Below are positions 1 to 11,287 of a stretch of 64,000 nt of DNA, piece after piece (the first letter of the stretch is position 1; each line of letters starts with the position of its first letter). A model generated the notes under the pieces. It saw only the letters and a list, made by a program, of their open reading frames with translations, did no database searches and was not told the DNA's origin. A program made the position numbers and the translations under genes. Source of the DNA: Scatophagus argus (lineage: Eukaryota > Chordata > Actinopteri > Scatophagidae); NCBI RefSeq assembly GCF_020382885.2, contig NC_058499.1:6557872-6621871 (forward strand), in the 5' to 3' direction.

Positions 1-567
1 TATGACAGATCCAGGGATTTCGTGGAGAATTTTGTTATTATTTCTGCTTTCATACTACTGGCTCATTCCTCATTTGCGTGACCTTATCCTGTTCCTGTTT
101 GATTTTACGTGGTGTCCTGCTATGTTGAATCATTTGCTTTTAGTGGAAATGTACACCCTACAGAGGGATGGGATGAATTGGCTCTCAGCCTAGATTATCA
201 GTTGATATAAACACCAAAAATCCTGTTGTGCCATATGTCAAGGACACTACACCAAGGACATGTCTGGCATCCAAAGATGTGCGACTGATTTCAACGGAGG
301 CTGGACCAGAAGACATACTTTCTTTACCTTCAGCATTGTGGAGCAAAGAGAAGACTAAATCAAAAAGACATCCTCACGACCTGACTATGGTCACCTTGGT
401 TACAAATAAATGTACATGACACCATACTAACTCAGGCAATGATATCACCTGAGCTCACCCTGCTGTAGCTTCCTTATTGTACTCTTAGAACATTATGCTT
501 CATAGTTTCTTATTTTTGTTTTGTTTTTTTCATTTTACTTGCTTTTGTGTTTTAAGCAGAATCCAGA

Positions 568-570
<3 letters not shown>

Positions 571-599
<29 letters not shown>
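571..599. repeat. (GT)n microsatellite
   Basis: About 14 uninterrupted GT units inside the presumed channel intron. Confidence 0.95.
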
Positions 600-2404
600 G
601 TGTTGAGCAATAATCCTCAGAGAGTAAAATCACTATCCCATCTGGCCAATGTGTCATAGTCCGTTTGGTAGGGAAATCCTCCTTTCGGAGTCTTACCCCC
701 TGTCACCCCACTTTATCTTATGCTCAGTCTACCACCTGAGAGGACTGGATGATGTGACTGATGATGTGGGCATCTGGAGTCCAGGTGTGGTTCATATGCA
801 TGTGTGATTTAGTATTATTCTTCTCTTTTGTGAATACTCAAAAAAAAAAAAGAAAAGAAAAAGAACTGAGAGGTAACGTTATTGAGCGCATCAGTTATAA
901 TTCTTTCTTTCGTGTGGGACTATATACATTTTTCCATGATTTTGTATGTTATGTGAATAACAACAAACAACAGACATTTACATAACCTTTTCAGCATATG
1001 GCATTATGGAATTTAATCCAGCTTGTAGTACACAGCACCCATCATAATGCACCCACTGCTGTGGGTTTTGAAAGTGAGCTTGAACATGATGATGGTGCAT
1101 GTAAACACTCACGGTATGTCATGTAAAAGCACTTAAAAGATGTGCTCCAAGGATTATTTCTGGTATGGTAAAAATGCACATAACTAACTCTTCTTATAAT
1201 CCTGCAGGGTCAGGAAAGACCAAGCAAAGCTCCTCCTGAGCCTCTGAAAATTCAGAAAGGATAAAGGACTAAGAAGATGGAGAGTGTAGTTTTTTTAAGA
1301 CGTAAACACAGCTTTTAACTATGACAATGACTATGACAATAAAGAATCTTATCAACAACAGCCACTAAAGTAAACTGTAAAGTCCATTGTGTCTTTTAAC
1401 AGCTTGTTTAAAGCACAGACCCACTCAGTTTCCCAGGTAGCCTTGCATCAATGGATTTTCTCATTGGTGTTTCTTTGAGCATATTTTTTCAAACCTTTAA
1501 ATGTCCATAATCTAAGCTGGGTACTCTTGTGATGATAGCAGTGATTGAACACAATTTAACCAAGACAGAACTAAATTACATTTGCAGTGAGTCACACTGG
1601 AATAAATCTGTTTTTCTCGGCTGTCCTTTTGAGCCTGTCACCTGCCTGTCAGGTTTGTATGAAGAGTTGTTTGTTAAAAACAACTTTTACCTGAAAAATA
1701 TTATTTGGTGTATAATTTATCTAATAATGCAATGCCTATACTTTTAGCATTTAACACTGCTCGATTTACAGCTGACACTACTGCTATTGCTGCTCATATA
1801 ACGTTTTAGCCTAACCGCTGGTCCATCTGACACCAAAGGCCTCCACCTGGAGGCACTGAGTCAAATCCAGGTATTAATTTTGCACAAACAGTCTGCATAG
1901 CCGTGACAGGCTTAACTCCAGTAATGTTTAGGCATTTTCTAATCTGAGACCATTTCATGTACATGACATGAAAAAAAAGAGTTCGTGACTTTAAGAAGTC
2001 CAAACTTCGTCTTAAGCGAACACAAATTATCCTGTCCATCACTGCTATGAACTGTGATGAGAGACAGAGCTTCCCTCCACCAGCCCTCTTTACTGACCCT
2101 CCCTCCCCATCCCATCCATAGAAGAGCTTAGGGTGGATTACACCACATCAGCCAAGGGTCACAAACATGGATATTCCATTCTGGCTTAGCCATCATCTTG
2201 TCCACCAAATACTTGGAAAATAGATGTAAATCTCCTTACAGGTTGGAGGGCAAGATGAATGAAGAGAGGAATAGTAGCAGCAGTGTCATTCATAACCAGT
2301 AACTTCACAAGTATATGTTAGATTCAGCAAGAGCAACCTGCAAAGCCAAAGGCTTTGTAAGTATTTAAACGCACAGTATGTAGCTTCTGCCACTAGGGGT
2401 CTCG

Positions 2405-2455
2405 CAAGATAGATAGATAGATGACTTTATTCATCCCCGAGGGGAAATTAGGTAT
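2405..2455. repeat. Retroposon-tail-like segment with GATA units
   Basis: A short GATA run is followed by a segment of the type ACTTTATT-ATCCCC-GAGGGGAAATT. Similar segments occur at 12779-12820 and 16176-16213. In fish genomes this kind of sequence commonly marks the end of LINE/SINE-type retroposons, but the family cannot be named from sequence alone. Confidence 0.5.
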
Positions 2456-4439
2456 TAACAAAATTCAATATTAACAAAACAAAAAAAATACACAAAGCGT
2501 GGCATCATGGCAGTTGTCGTCTTCACTGTTAAACGACCGCCACTGGCAATGAAAAGCTATTTGACGTGACTCGGGCAGAAACATTCATAGACAAAGTAAT
2601 ATTTTGAAGTTTTATTGACATTATGTTCAGTCAGGATTGCAGCCTTCCTTCTTCACTCTTTGACTCTCTCCTGGAAGTTATAGCAAAAGGTGGACCATTC
2701 TCAGGCATTTGGGAATAACAAGGCTATAGTCATTTTTAGACCACTCAAAAGCAAAATGCTTCATATATTTTTAAGGTACCATTACAATCTGCAAAATAGC
2801 ATAATAAGATTATCTGTACCAACTTCAAAACAGCACTGGGAAGGCCGAGACTACGAGATGTGGTGCTGAGGTTGCATCGCTTGAGGGTGAAGTTCAGGAG
2901 GTTTAAAAATGAGGAGCAGGTGGGTGACCGGGAAAATTACAGTAGAGTACAATCATATATTCAATTTTTAAGTTTTGACAGAAGATTAAACGCATGAAAA
3001 ATACCTACACACAATGCGTATTAAAGATGAAGTGAAAACAGTAAAATGTAATAACTTCAGGTTGTTAGCAAGTCCTTCAATTTGCTATTGTATTGGGTGC
3101 CACTTTTTCAACTGTTGCAACATGTTGAATACATTTTCTTCATCTAAGAGGAAAATAGCATTGCACAATATTTCCCGTCACGTATATTTCCGGCTGCTGA
3201 GAAATGGAAGTGACCCATACAGTTCACTTTATTCAGTCAGTAATCTCTTGTAAGCAGATATCCAACAGGAGGTTTCCTTTTTGCCCTTTCCACTATAGCC
3301 ATTTCAATAATCTGTTCAGATATAAAAACACAGGACAGAACCAAGTATTCCAGACAACATCTGGCCTGTTGCATTTTCACGAGGATAAACAGGTGCAGTG
3401 CTTCTTCCACAGAACACTGTATAATAATGTTATAGTGGGAAAAAAAAAAGACCTTTACCAGATAATCACATTTTGATTTCAAACACTGTGAATAAAAAGA
3501 AGGGCTGGCTTTAATGGTCAGTGAACTGATGTCTTCTTTCCTTCTTCTGTCTCAGCTCACTTTTTATTTTTTCCTGGGATGACTTTGTGTGCTGACTTCT
3601 GCATCGTGACACGCTATAAGAAACTGAACTGCCACATTTGGTGGATAAGAGGTATGGTTGTAATCTGCTTGCAGTATGAGAAGGGCATTTGGGAATCATG
3701 AGGACATACGTGCTCATTCCCTTTGGTTATGTAAAAGACTCAGAGGGAGTGGCCCAAACGTGAAGGGGATCATTGCCACAGGTCGTCTGTGTGCTGCTGA
3801 GTCTGCATGCCATTGCATAAGACTCTTTTCGGGCACACTTTTCATATGCTGTCCTGAGTCCAAGGGATTTCTACCCACTCTCACTAACTCTGCTGTCATT
3901 AGCGTGGCGTGTGTGTCCATGTTTGTGTTTCTGTCAGTCTACTCTGGGGTTGGACAAATGCTGCATTTAAGACATTATACAATATATTATATGGTCTTTT
4001 TGTTAAAGTTCACTGAGACATACAGAATGTACTCTGACGACAAAGTCTGTAACAAAAACTGTGCTTAAATTGAATTAAACTATTTTTTTTTTATTAGTTT
4101 TATTCAATTTGTTTTCAAAATAATGTACAAAACAGAAAAAAATAATTAATAAAGGCTAAATATTTGCTCAATATATTCTCATGGTGCCAGAGTTGTAAAT
4201 CCACGTGAAAGAAGTTCATCTCTTTCAAATGAACATAAAAAAAAATAAAACCCTCAGTGATTTGCACACTAGTGCAAATTTGTTTCTTATGATTATTGAA
4301 TATTAGTACAAAATTTCAGCAAATAGCAACAAATCAAATGGGTCAAATCCATCAACTGTTACAGAAAGGGCTGTGTGTGTGTGTGTGTCATCCTAATGTA
4401 GAGCAGGCCTATTAGAGCACACCAATTATGGCTGTCATG

Positions 4440-4700
4440 AGTGCTGCATGCTACCCTTTGTGCCTCCCTTCTCCCCTGCCAATCTCTAAAGAGGCCAGGA
4501 GAATAGATGGCCACCAGCGATAGCCATCGACAAGTAAGAGTTACTTAAAGGAGTGTCAGCGGGGATCAGTCAGAAGGGTTTAATATTAAATGAAGGACAG
4601 GCTCGGGTTCTCTCTCCTCTGTGAGGGGAGAACATTAGAGCCTCAATTACTGCTGGGGACGAATTAACAGCAATGCAGGGCACACAAAACACTTATACAT
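4440..4700. promoter_or_regulatory. Candidate conserved non-coding element (intronic)
   Basis: Repeat-free, higher-complexity sequence with AATTA/TTAAT homeobox-like words inside an otherwise AT-rich, repeat-containing intron. There is no open reading frame of note. The call rests only on composition; cross-species conservation was not tested. Confidence 0.2.
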
Positions 4701-6853
4701 TCAGCACAGCCAAGAATCTCAGCAGTGTTTCCACTGAGCTTTGCCTGACAACGGTAACATCTCAATAAGACAGGCTAATTTTATTTCTCTTCAAGCACAG
4801 TTTCATCCAGACATTGGGGGGAAGTGGCAGACATACCTGAGGTTTTTTATGACTTAACATTAGGCCTAGACTGCATTTAAGTGATAAGATAAAGCACTGC
4901 CGAGGGCTGCAAATATGTTTGAATAATGAATGATTTGGGAGGAACAGAATCTTTCAGAAAGCTTTCAGATTTTTGCCAGAAGTTGCACAGAAGCCCAAAC
5001 ACTTCTGGGTGTTCCTGGTCACAGTTGCCTCCCCGCTGAGTTAGGCCCACAAAAGTGATATGATGTGTTATACGTTAAGAACATGTGGGCAGAAAAACTG
5101 ATGATAATCATGTGCTTCATATATGCTCAAAACAACCGCTCCCATCATTATTGTATTTCTCAGATAAGATTATTAGCTTTTACATCCTGACTTTGTGAAA
5201 TTCTTAAACGAATTCTTAAAGTCTAAACTTTGCAGGTGTTTGAGAAAAACAAACTGTTTTGGTGTTAAACATAAGAAACCACAATGGATGTGTTTCTCTA
5301 TTTAAATAAAAAATGCAAATGAAAACAGGATGTAAAAGGAACTTGTGCTCTTGTAAACGGTCATGCACATGCAAACCTTACTGGCAAAAATGATCACACA
5401 AATGATCTTTATGAACCTACACTATGGGTTGGACATAACTTTTTATACGATAATATATAGACAAATGATGTGGAAAAAAAACAAGTGGATTAGCGTGATG
5501 TTATTTACATGCCAGAATCGTCCACATATGTATGTGTTTTGTAGTTTTATTCTCAAAGTTTGTACATCAAAAGGATTTTATCAATTGTCTTATGACCAAT
5601 GAAAGTCATTCGACTAAATGGGTTGGAGTCCTTTGGTCCTCAGGACTCAAATATGATTCATTTTTTTAACCACACCGTGTTCTCGCTCACCTGACCTGGA
5701 CCCAGGTCTGCTTAGAGACACATGGTATATGGCAGGTGCCTTTCAGCCAATTAATGATCCAGATCCGGATGTGCGTGTAACTATAGCAGCAGCAGCAACT
5801 AATCCGCCTAAAACCCTTTCAAAATGAGTTGGTAACAAGTCAGATCAGGCTGCTGTATTAATGCGTTTCTACTGCACCCAAACTACAAATAACCATGAGG
5901 AAAATATGGTCCACGGAAGAAACAACACATCCTTGCTGTCATTACTAAGATATAATTCAACTGACTGTAAAACAGTTCAGAAGAGGCATTTCGATTGAAC
6001 TTCTATTATTATCATTCATATTTTCATCTAATCTGGTCTAAATCCAAGGGCTCAGGGCTTACTATGATGTCTGGGCCTAAACTGTGGGACTCTTCAGAGA
6101 TCATAGCAGATCCTTTAGTCACATGTTCGGGGGTATTCTTGGCCACAAAATTAATTTTGGTGAGTTTTATTTTCATTTCTGCAAGCTGTTGATAAGTTCA
6201 CTCTTTGCAACACTAAGAAGCATTTTTCACTCATGAGTTATTGAATTTTGAAACCTACTGTGATACAATTAAATGTTTACACTTTGAATCTAATATACTA
6301 GACACAAATCCAGTAGAGAATTTAAAATATTTACTTTCCTTTTCAATATATTACTTAAATATTGAGAACGTGCTTTCCATGATTTAAGTTCCTCTGTTTT
6401 TACATTGTTTACAGTACATATTCTCAGGATATCTGAATGTGGGGTGAAAATTAGATATTTATACTAACAATAGCGTACACATTTTTTTTATGCAGTGCCG
6501 AAACACATTACCCGATACAAATTCTGCAGCAATTTCTTCTCCAGTCATTACACCAAGCTAAAACTCTCCTGTTTCATCACAGCCCAAGCATATGAACACC
6601 AATAAAGCAGCGAGACAGTGTTTCCAAGTGTCAGTTAAATATGACTGATGTAAGCTAAGTTTAAACTGTAGGTCAGCGTGCAGGTCAGGTTAGCAGCAGG
6701 AAGAAGGCAGCTCCAGGTGTCATGCATGATGTTGCTAATTTTGTTGACTGTAAGGAAGTGCAGAACAGAACGAGCTCATCTGTGCCAGAGGTGTGGCTGA
6801 CCACATGACACTGACCTGCTTCTGTCTTAAAACAACTACAGACAGCCAGCAGG

Positions 6854-6854
<1 letters not shown>

Positions 6855-6886
<32 letters not shown>
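6855..6886. repeat. (CA)n microsatellite
   Basis: About 16 CA units shortly 3' of the channel exon, inside its presumed first intron. Confidence 0.95.
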
Positions 6887-6887
<1 letters not shown>

Positions 6888-7144
6888 CTTCTTTTGTTAC
6901 TGGGAACCAGAACCTAATACTGGAAGGGCAAGCACTTGATGTAATTAACGAGAAAGGGACTGGAGCTAACAAAGGCACGTCCCACGGAACTGTGCGGCCG
7001 AATTCAGAAAGTCAGCTTGACTGTTTTTTGTTTTTTAATTTCAAAAGCTTTTAGTGCCGATATCAAGTTTTAACACGTTGAGTAATAAAGCCTCATCACA
7101 GTTGTACTGAAATCAGTATACAACAGAACCAGACAGATACTCAC

Positions 7145-7632
7145 ACAAGGAAGTGGTAGAGGAAGCATTTCAGTCCGGCAGGTCTCTCAAGGAAGTTGTA
7201 AACATCACCCTGCATGCTAGTCTTGATGTAAGGGCTCTGGAAATCCTTTTGATGATGCAGCCAGCTCGAACGAGGGAGAGGTGGAGGGACGGAGGTGATC
7301 GAGGGCTGGCTCTGTATGGTCGTCAGCCTTGGGTCTTTTGTTTCTGCTGGTGGACAGCAGGGAATGCCTGATTCATAATTCACAGCCGTGGGGTCCAGTT
7401 CCATTGAAACAGGAGAGTACTGGCTTCTGTCAGGCGCGGGAGCCAGTAGGGGAGAGCAAGTAGTTGTAGTGCCGATAGATGCTGCAGGGTCAGCATCGAT
7501 ATGCTCCAGGCTGAGGCTTGTTCGGGCGTATCCATTGGGCCTGTAACTTATGAAGGAGCTCGCCATCCTGCTGCCATAGTCACGCTGGACGTGGCACGTC
7601 ATGTGAAAGGAGTGCGCCCGTCTTTCCCCCAT
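7145..7632 (-). CDS. KCNQ1-like voltage-gated K+ channel, first coding exon (partial gene)
   Basis: N-terminal cytoplasmic part of a Kv7.1-type potassium channel subunit, which in the family forms tetrameric delayed-rectifier channels in the plasma membrane. The recognisable stretch is at the exon end, VYNFLERPAG followed by LKCFLYHFLV, matching the family signature just before S1 (VYNFLERPTGWKCFVYHF in KCNQ1). The segment DPRLTTIQ resembles the KCNQ1 motif DPRVSIYS upstream. The exon ends after two bases of a Val codon at a GTGAGT donor, the same place and phase as KCNQ1 exon 1. The first 90-odd residues are low-complexity and not recognised. The start is uncertain: the first ATG (7630-7632) has A at -3 and G at +4, but the frame stays open upstream to a TAG at 7765-7767, and ATGs at 7600-7602 and 7564-7566 are alternatives. 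Downstream exons would lie left of the window. It is either KCNQ1 itself or, more likely given the substitutions and neighbours, a paralogue; KCNQ2-5 fit less well. Confidence 0.85.
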
Positions 7633-7764
7633 GTTGCCCCGCAGGATGGTCCAGTTCGGAAAGGGCCCAGGAGGATTTAAAAATCCGGGATAGTCCTGGA
7701 AGTTACCACCAAGCTTCAGGAAGAAGGGAAGAGTCCAGCAGGATATGATCCTAGCTAGGCATAG

Positions 7765-7818
7765 CTAGCCACCCACTGCAGACAAGAGCTCTCTCAGCTG
7801 TACTGCATGTGTGTCCAT
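7765..7818 (-). other. Upstream ORF in frame with the KCNQ1-like start
   Basis: An ATG at 7816-7818 opens a 17-codon frame ending in TAG at 7765-7767, in the same frame as the main ORF 135 bases downstream. A possible splice donor (GTGGGT) lies just before the stop, and an acceptor-like TTCCAG lies after it. The segment could therefore be a uORF in the leader or the N-terminus of a spliced isoform. Transcription of this segment is assumed, not shown. Confidence 0.3.
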
Positions 7819-10800
7819 ACCTGTAGTGGAAGAAGTGACATGAGTCATGGAGATTGTATGACTGAAAGTAAGCCTTGCCCTCTACTAGCAAGGACCTTGT
7901 TAATTTAGCATCTGTCATGAAAAATAAAAGACACGGACACAGTAAAGCTTAGTTTGCTGAACCAATGAAGAATAAAAGCAAATAATTTAAATTGCCAACC
8001 TACTATAAATACATCTGCTACTGGAGACGCTACAGATGACATTCAAGCATAGCAGAAATTTCTTAAAAAAAATATCATCTGATGAGAAAATACTGAAGGT
8101 CCTTCCTGTAAGCGCGTTACTTTTCAACTGCAGCCATACGTGGATCAGAGAACTGTGTTGCTGCGCTCGGGACAACGACGCCGATTAGAGTTTGTTATTG
8201 TGTAACAGACCTACTTCTCGCTCTGCACCTACAGAATGTATAGCACCATGATGTCTATGCTTGTGAAGTTAAAAAGAGGAGGAAAAGAGGAGGGATTGAC
8301 ACTCATGAGTCTATGTTAGGGTATTACTCAGTGACTCTATGACCTGTGTAAACAATGCAAGAGTAAGAGACATGTAATATTCCCAGAATCATACACAGCT
8401 GATGGCAGCGACAGTTCAGAACAAAAGTCCATTTCCGCTGACTCTCTTTGAGGATTTACTTCTGTAAAAACAGCATCCTGTTGCACCGTCCCTGATGGAT
8501 GTCAAAAGCATGTCTAGATTCCCATCTGGAAAGGTAAAGCAAAAGCTCCACTCTGCTGACTTTGGGGAAAATAATCCAGTGCATTCAGCAGCACAACAAC
8601 ACTACAACACATTTTAAGCCACTATAGCTACAATGTGACCTTCAGTAACAGCTAAGCACAACATGTCACATCACAGAAGCTTAATCAAGCAAACAAAAAT
8701 TAGACAGATTAACACAGTGGATTTAGTTGCGAACATGCGACTGATAATTTTGCAGCTTTTTCTGTTTTTCTCTTGAAGTCACGGTGATATTGAGCTTTAA
8801 AACAGGCACATCGTTTCATGATGCAAACTAATTCAAGTGAGTCCAAGCTGTCACATCCTCCACTTCTTGCCTTTGGGGAAAACAAAAAGCGTTATGAAGT
8901 AAACTAATCACGTGGACCCAGGTAAGTAATAGGTAAGCACAGGAGCTGCAAATCAGGAACACATCCTTGGGATTGCATCTAATGTAACTAAGTCTAGACA
9001 GCATGACAACTTGACTAAAACAGTTTTCCGTCTGCCAAGTCAAAGTGAACCCTACGCCCTGCTGACTTATGTCCACTTAGTTAGTGTCTTAACGTTGGTG
9101 ATTCAGTATCTTCTCTGGAAAGACGCTGAACCAGATAGATGCGGGATGTTGCCTCAAAGGATCGGAAAAAACTCTCAGGGGACAAGAGAGGTAGGCTAAT
9201 TGGAGGCAGCCACCCCGACCCATATCTGTCCTCAGCTGTGGATGACCTGCTGACAAGAGCCACACGCTGCTGTCTCCCTGTAGATAGGGTTTCTACCTTT
9301 AAAACTAGCCGGTCGCGAGATACACAATGAACTGTCAGACATGCACAGACTGATGTGGGACTCTACAGTTACAGAGTATTGTGTGACTTTCCGTTAAACT
9401 GAACCGACCATGGCAGGAGACTTACAATAAATTCCGAACAATTACCTTATGCCCCAAGGCAAAAAAAAAAAAAAATTAATTAATTTTTCTTCTTTTCTTG
9501 TGCCAACAATCCAACTGGGAATCTAAAAGCGGTCAAAACAGGTTTGTTTAATGAAGTTGCAAAATCAAGCAAATGTTAAGTACATATTAGCATCAGTTAA
9601 AGCTGCAGGAGTTCGCAGCTCTTCCGAGAACTAAAGAGCAAAACGCCATGTCAAACCAATGTGAAATCTTACCTTTAACTCCAAAACACACCTGAAGTCG
9701 CTGGTGGTAGCCTAAATTTACATGCAGTTATCACTCAGAGGTCAGGTGAAAAGTTCGGCTTCTTTCTTTTTGCAATAAAAAATAAGATCCGGTCGTAAAA
9801 TTATCGAAGTTAGAACTTCTTTTCAAGCGCTAAAAATGCAGTGTAAGCTCAAGCCTTTAGTCGGTTGTCGCCCGCAGGACTTGTCTCTTTGAAGTGCATC
9901 GCAGCTTGTGCTGCGTTCAAGGCTTGGGAGAAAGTTTGCCACCACAACATGAGCGATGAGCAAAGTGATACCTTGACAATTTTCTAACAAGTAGCCAAGA
10001 TGCAAAATTGAGTAGTAGTAGAACATATGTAGAAAAAGTGAAATGTTTTACAGCAAAGTGTCATTCATATCATATGTCTCTTGTAAATTGTTGTTTATTA
10101 CAGGCATGGCCAATGTATTGAAAATACTAACAGTGTATGACAATTAATTTTCCCTAAGCAAGATTAATTAAGTGTTTAATTTATTTAACTTCTCATGAGA
10201 AATAATTATTTGTGATAGCTCAGTCACATCTGTTACATCAGGCTATGTTTTCTAATTGTGTTGGGGCTGTAACTATTTTAATCACCAATTAATATATTTT
10301 TTTTTTATTTAATCAAATAACCATCTTGTCTAGAAATTTCCAGAATTTTTTTAAAAATGCTCATCACAAGTGGGGTAGAATTTTTCCAGTTAGATGCTGT
10401 CAACTTTACTTTTCAACTTTTCTCGGGGTTGGTAACATATGAACACAACAAAATGGCAGTACATTTAATTGTATGCCATTATATGGCCCTCGTGGTCCTC
10501 AATAATGGTCTGTTTAAATAAATTACCATGCAGCCAGTGATCCACAGGTCAGGTGAGGCCGGGTGACAGATAAAGAGTCAACAGGGGCCCCGTTTTGCCC
10601 AGGGCTCCTGAACAAGTTTACCCGGCCGTGCACTGTTAGCATACTGTTTCCTTGGTGAAGATGAAACTGAGTCACAACACGCTGTTAGTGTAATAGCATT
10701 CTTGAAGTGTGTACAAACTGGTTCCAACCGAAGCCCAAACCTTGCTCATACCTCAGCCTTACCTCAACGTCGGTTTGTTTTCCTGAAGTCTAATCCTAGG

Positions 10801-11154
10801 ACGATCTTTACGAATGGTTACGTCTGAAGAATAATTTTACAGAGACATTTAAACGCACCACGAGTTTTAAAAAAGCAGCAGCTGCTGGAGGGGCAGCCGT
10901 TGGTCACACATGGATGGTCGCGCACTTAGGCTGCCATAACCCGCAACTGATGTTATTATGAATGCAGAAAAAATATTTTTCTAAGCTTCTTTATTAAGGC
11001 AACCTCGGCCTGGATGTTGTCCCATAATACATCACCTATACAACACCCATGTTTACCAGTAGGAGGCAGTAAATATCCACTCTGTGGTAGTTTAAACATT
11101 TCACAACTCTTGTAGTTTGTTCCTCGCTGGTGTCCGTAGTCACTGGGGAAAAAC
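7819..11154. other. Intergenic region between divergent KCNQ1-like gene and mrps35
   Basis: About 3.3 kb between the two divergent starts, expected to hold both promoters and any 5' UTR exons of the channel. No open frame looks protein-coding; the small frames around 8828-9330 have no family resemblance. It contains an A-run near 9462 and AT-rich stretches at 10080-10420. Nothing else is recognised. Confidence 0.5.
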
Positions 11155-11287
11155 ATGGCTTCACACACAAGCAAGGTATTCCTGTCCCTGGGTCGATTAA
11201 ATGTTCCTGGTCTTGGGATTCAGAAATCGGTGAGCAAGGTCACATATGCGACGGCGCTGTCTGTAAACCCTTCCAGCGGGAATCAGG
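11155..11287 (+). CDS. mrps35: mrps35 coding exon 1
   Basis: Starts at the ATG and encodes 44 residues, including the presumed mitochondrial presequence ([15 protein letters not shown]...). It ends one base into a Gly codon at a GTGAGT donor. Confidence 0.93.

Larger units (their letters stand above)
1..7144 (-). other. Presumed intron 1 of the KCNQ1-like gene, no exon seen
   Basis: This stretch lies 3' of the KCNQ1-like first coding exon on the minus strand. I found no open frame resembling the S1-S6 segments, the selectivity filter or the calmodulin-binding tail of Kv7 channels in either strand, so it is read as first intron; KCNQ1 first introns are usually long. It holds a GT repeat near 571-599, a retroposon-tail-like segment near 2405-2455, a CA repeat near 6855-6886, and a moderately GC-rich, low-repeat patch around 4440-4700 that could be regulatory. 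The open frames here have no recognisable protein character. Confidence 0.5.

Noticed and set aside
3676..4068. 130-codon plus-strand open frame
   Set aside because: No recognisable protein features, no splice context, and it lies on the opposite strand inside the presumed channel intron.
8828..9330. Small overlapping frames on both strands, considered as upstream exons of the channel
   Set aside because: No KCNQ resemblance and no convincing paired splice sites leading to the exon at 7632.
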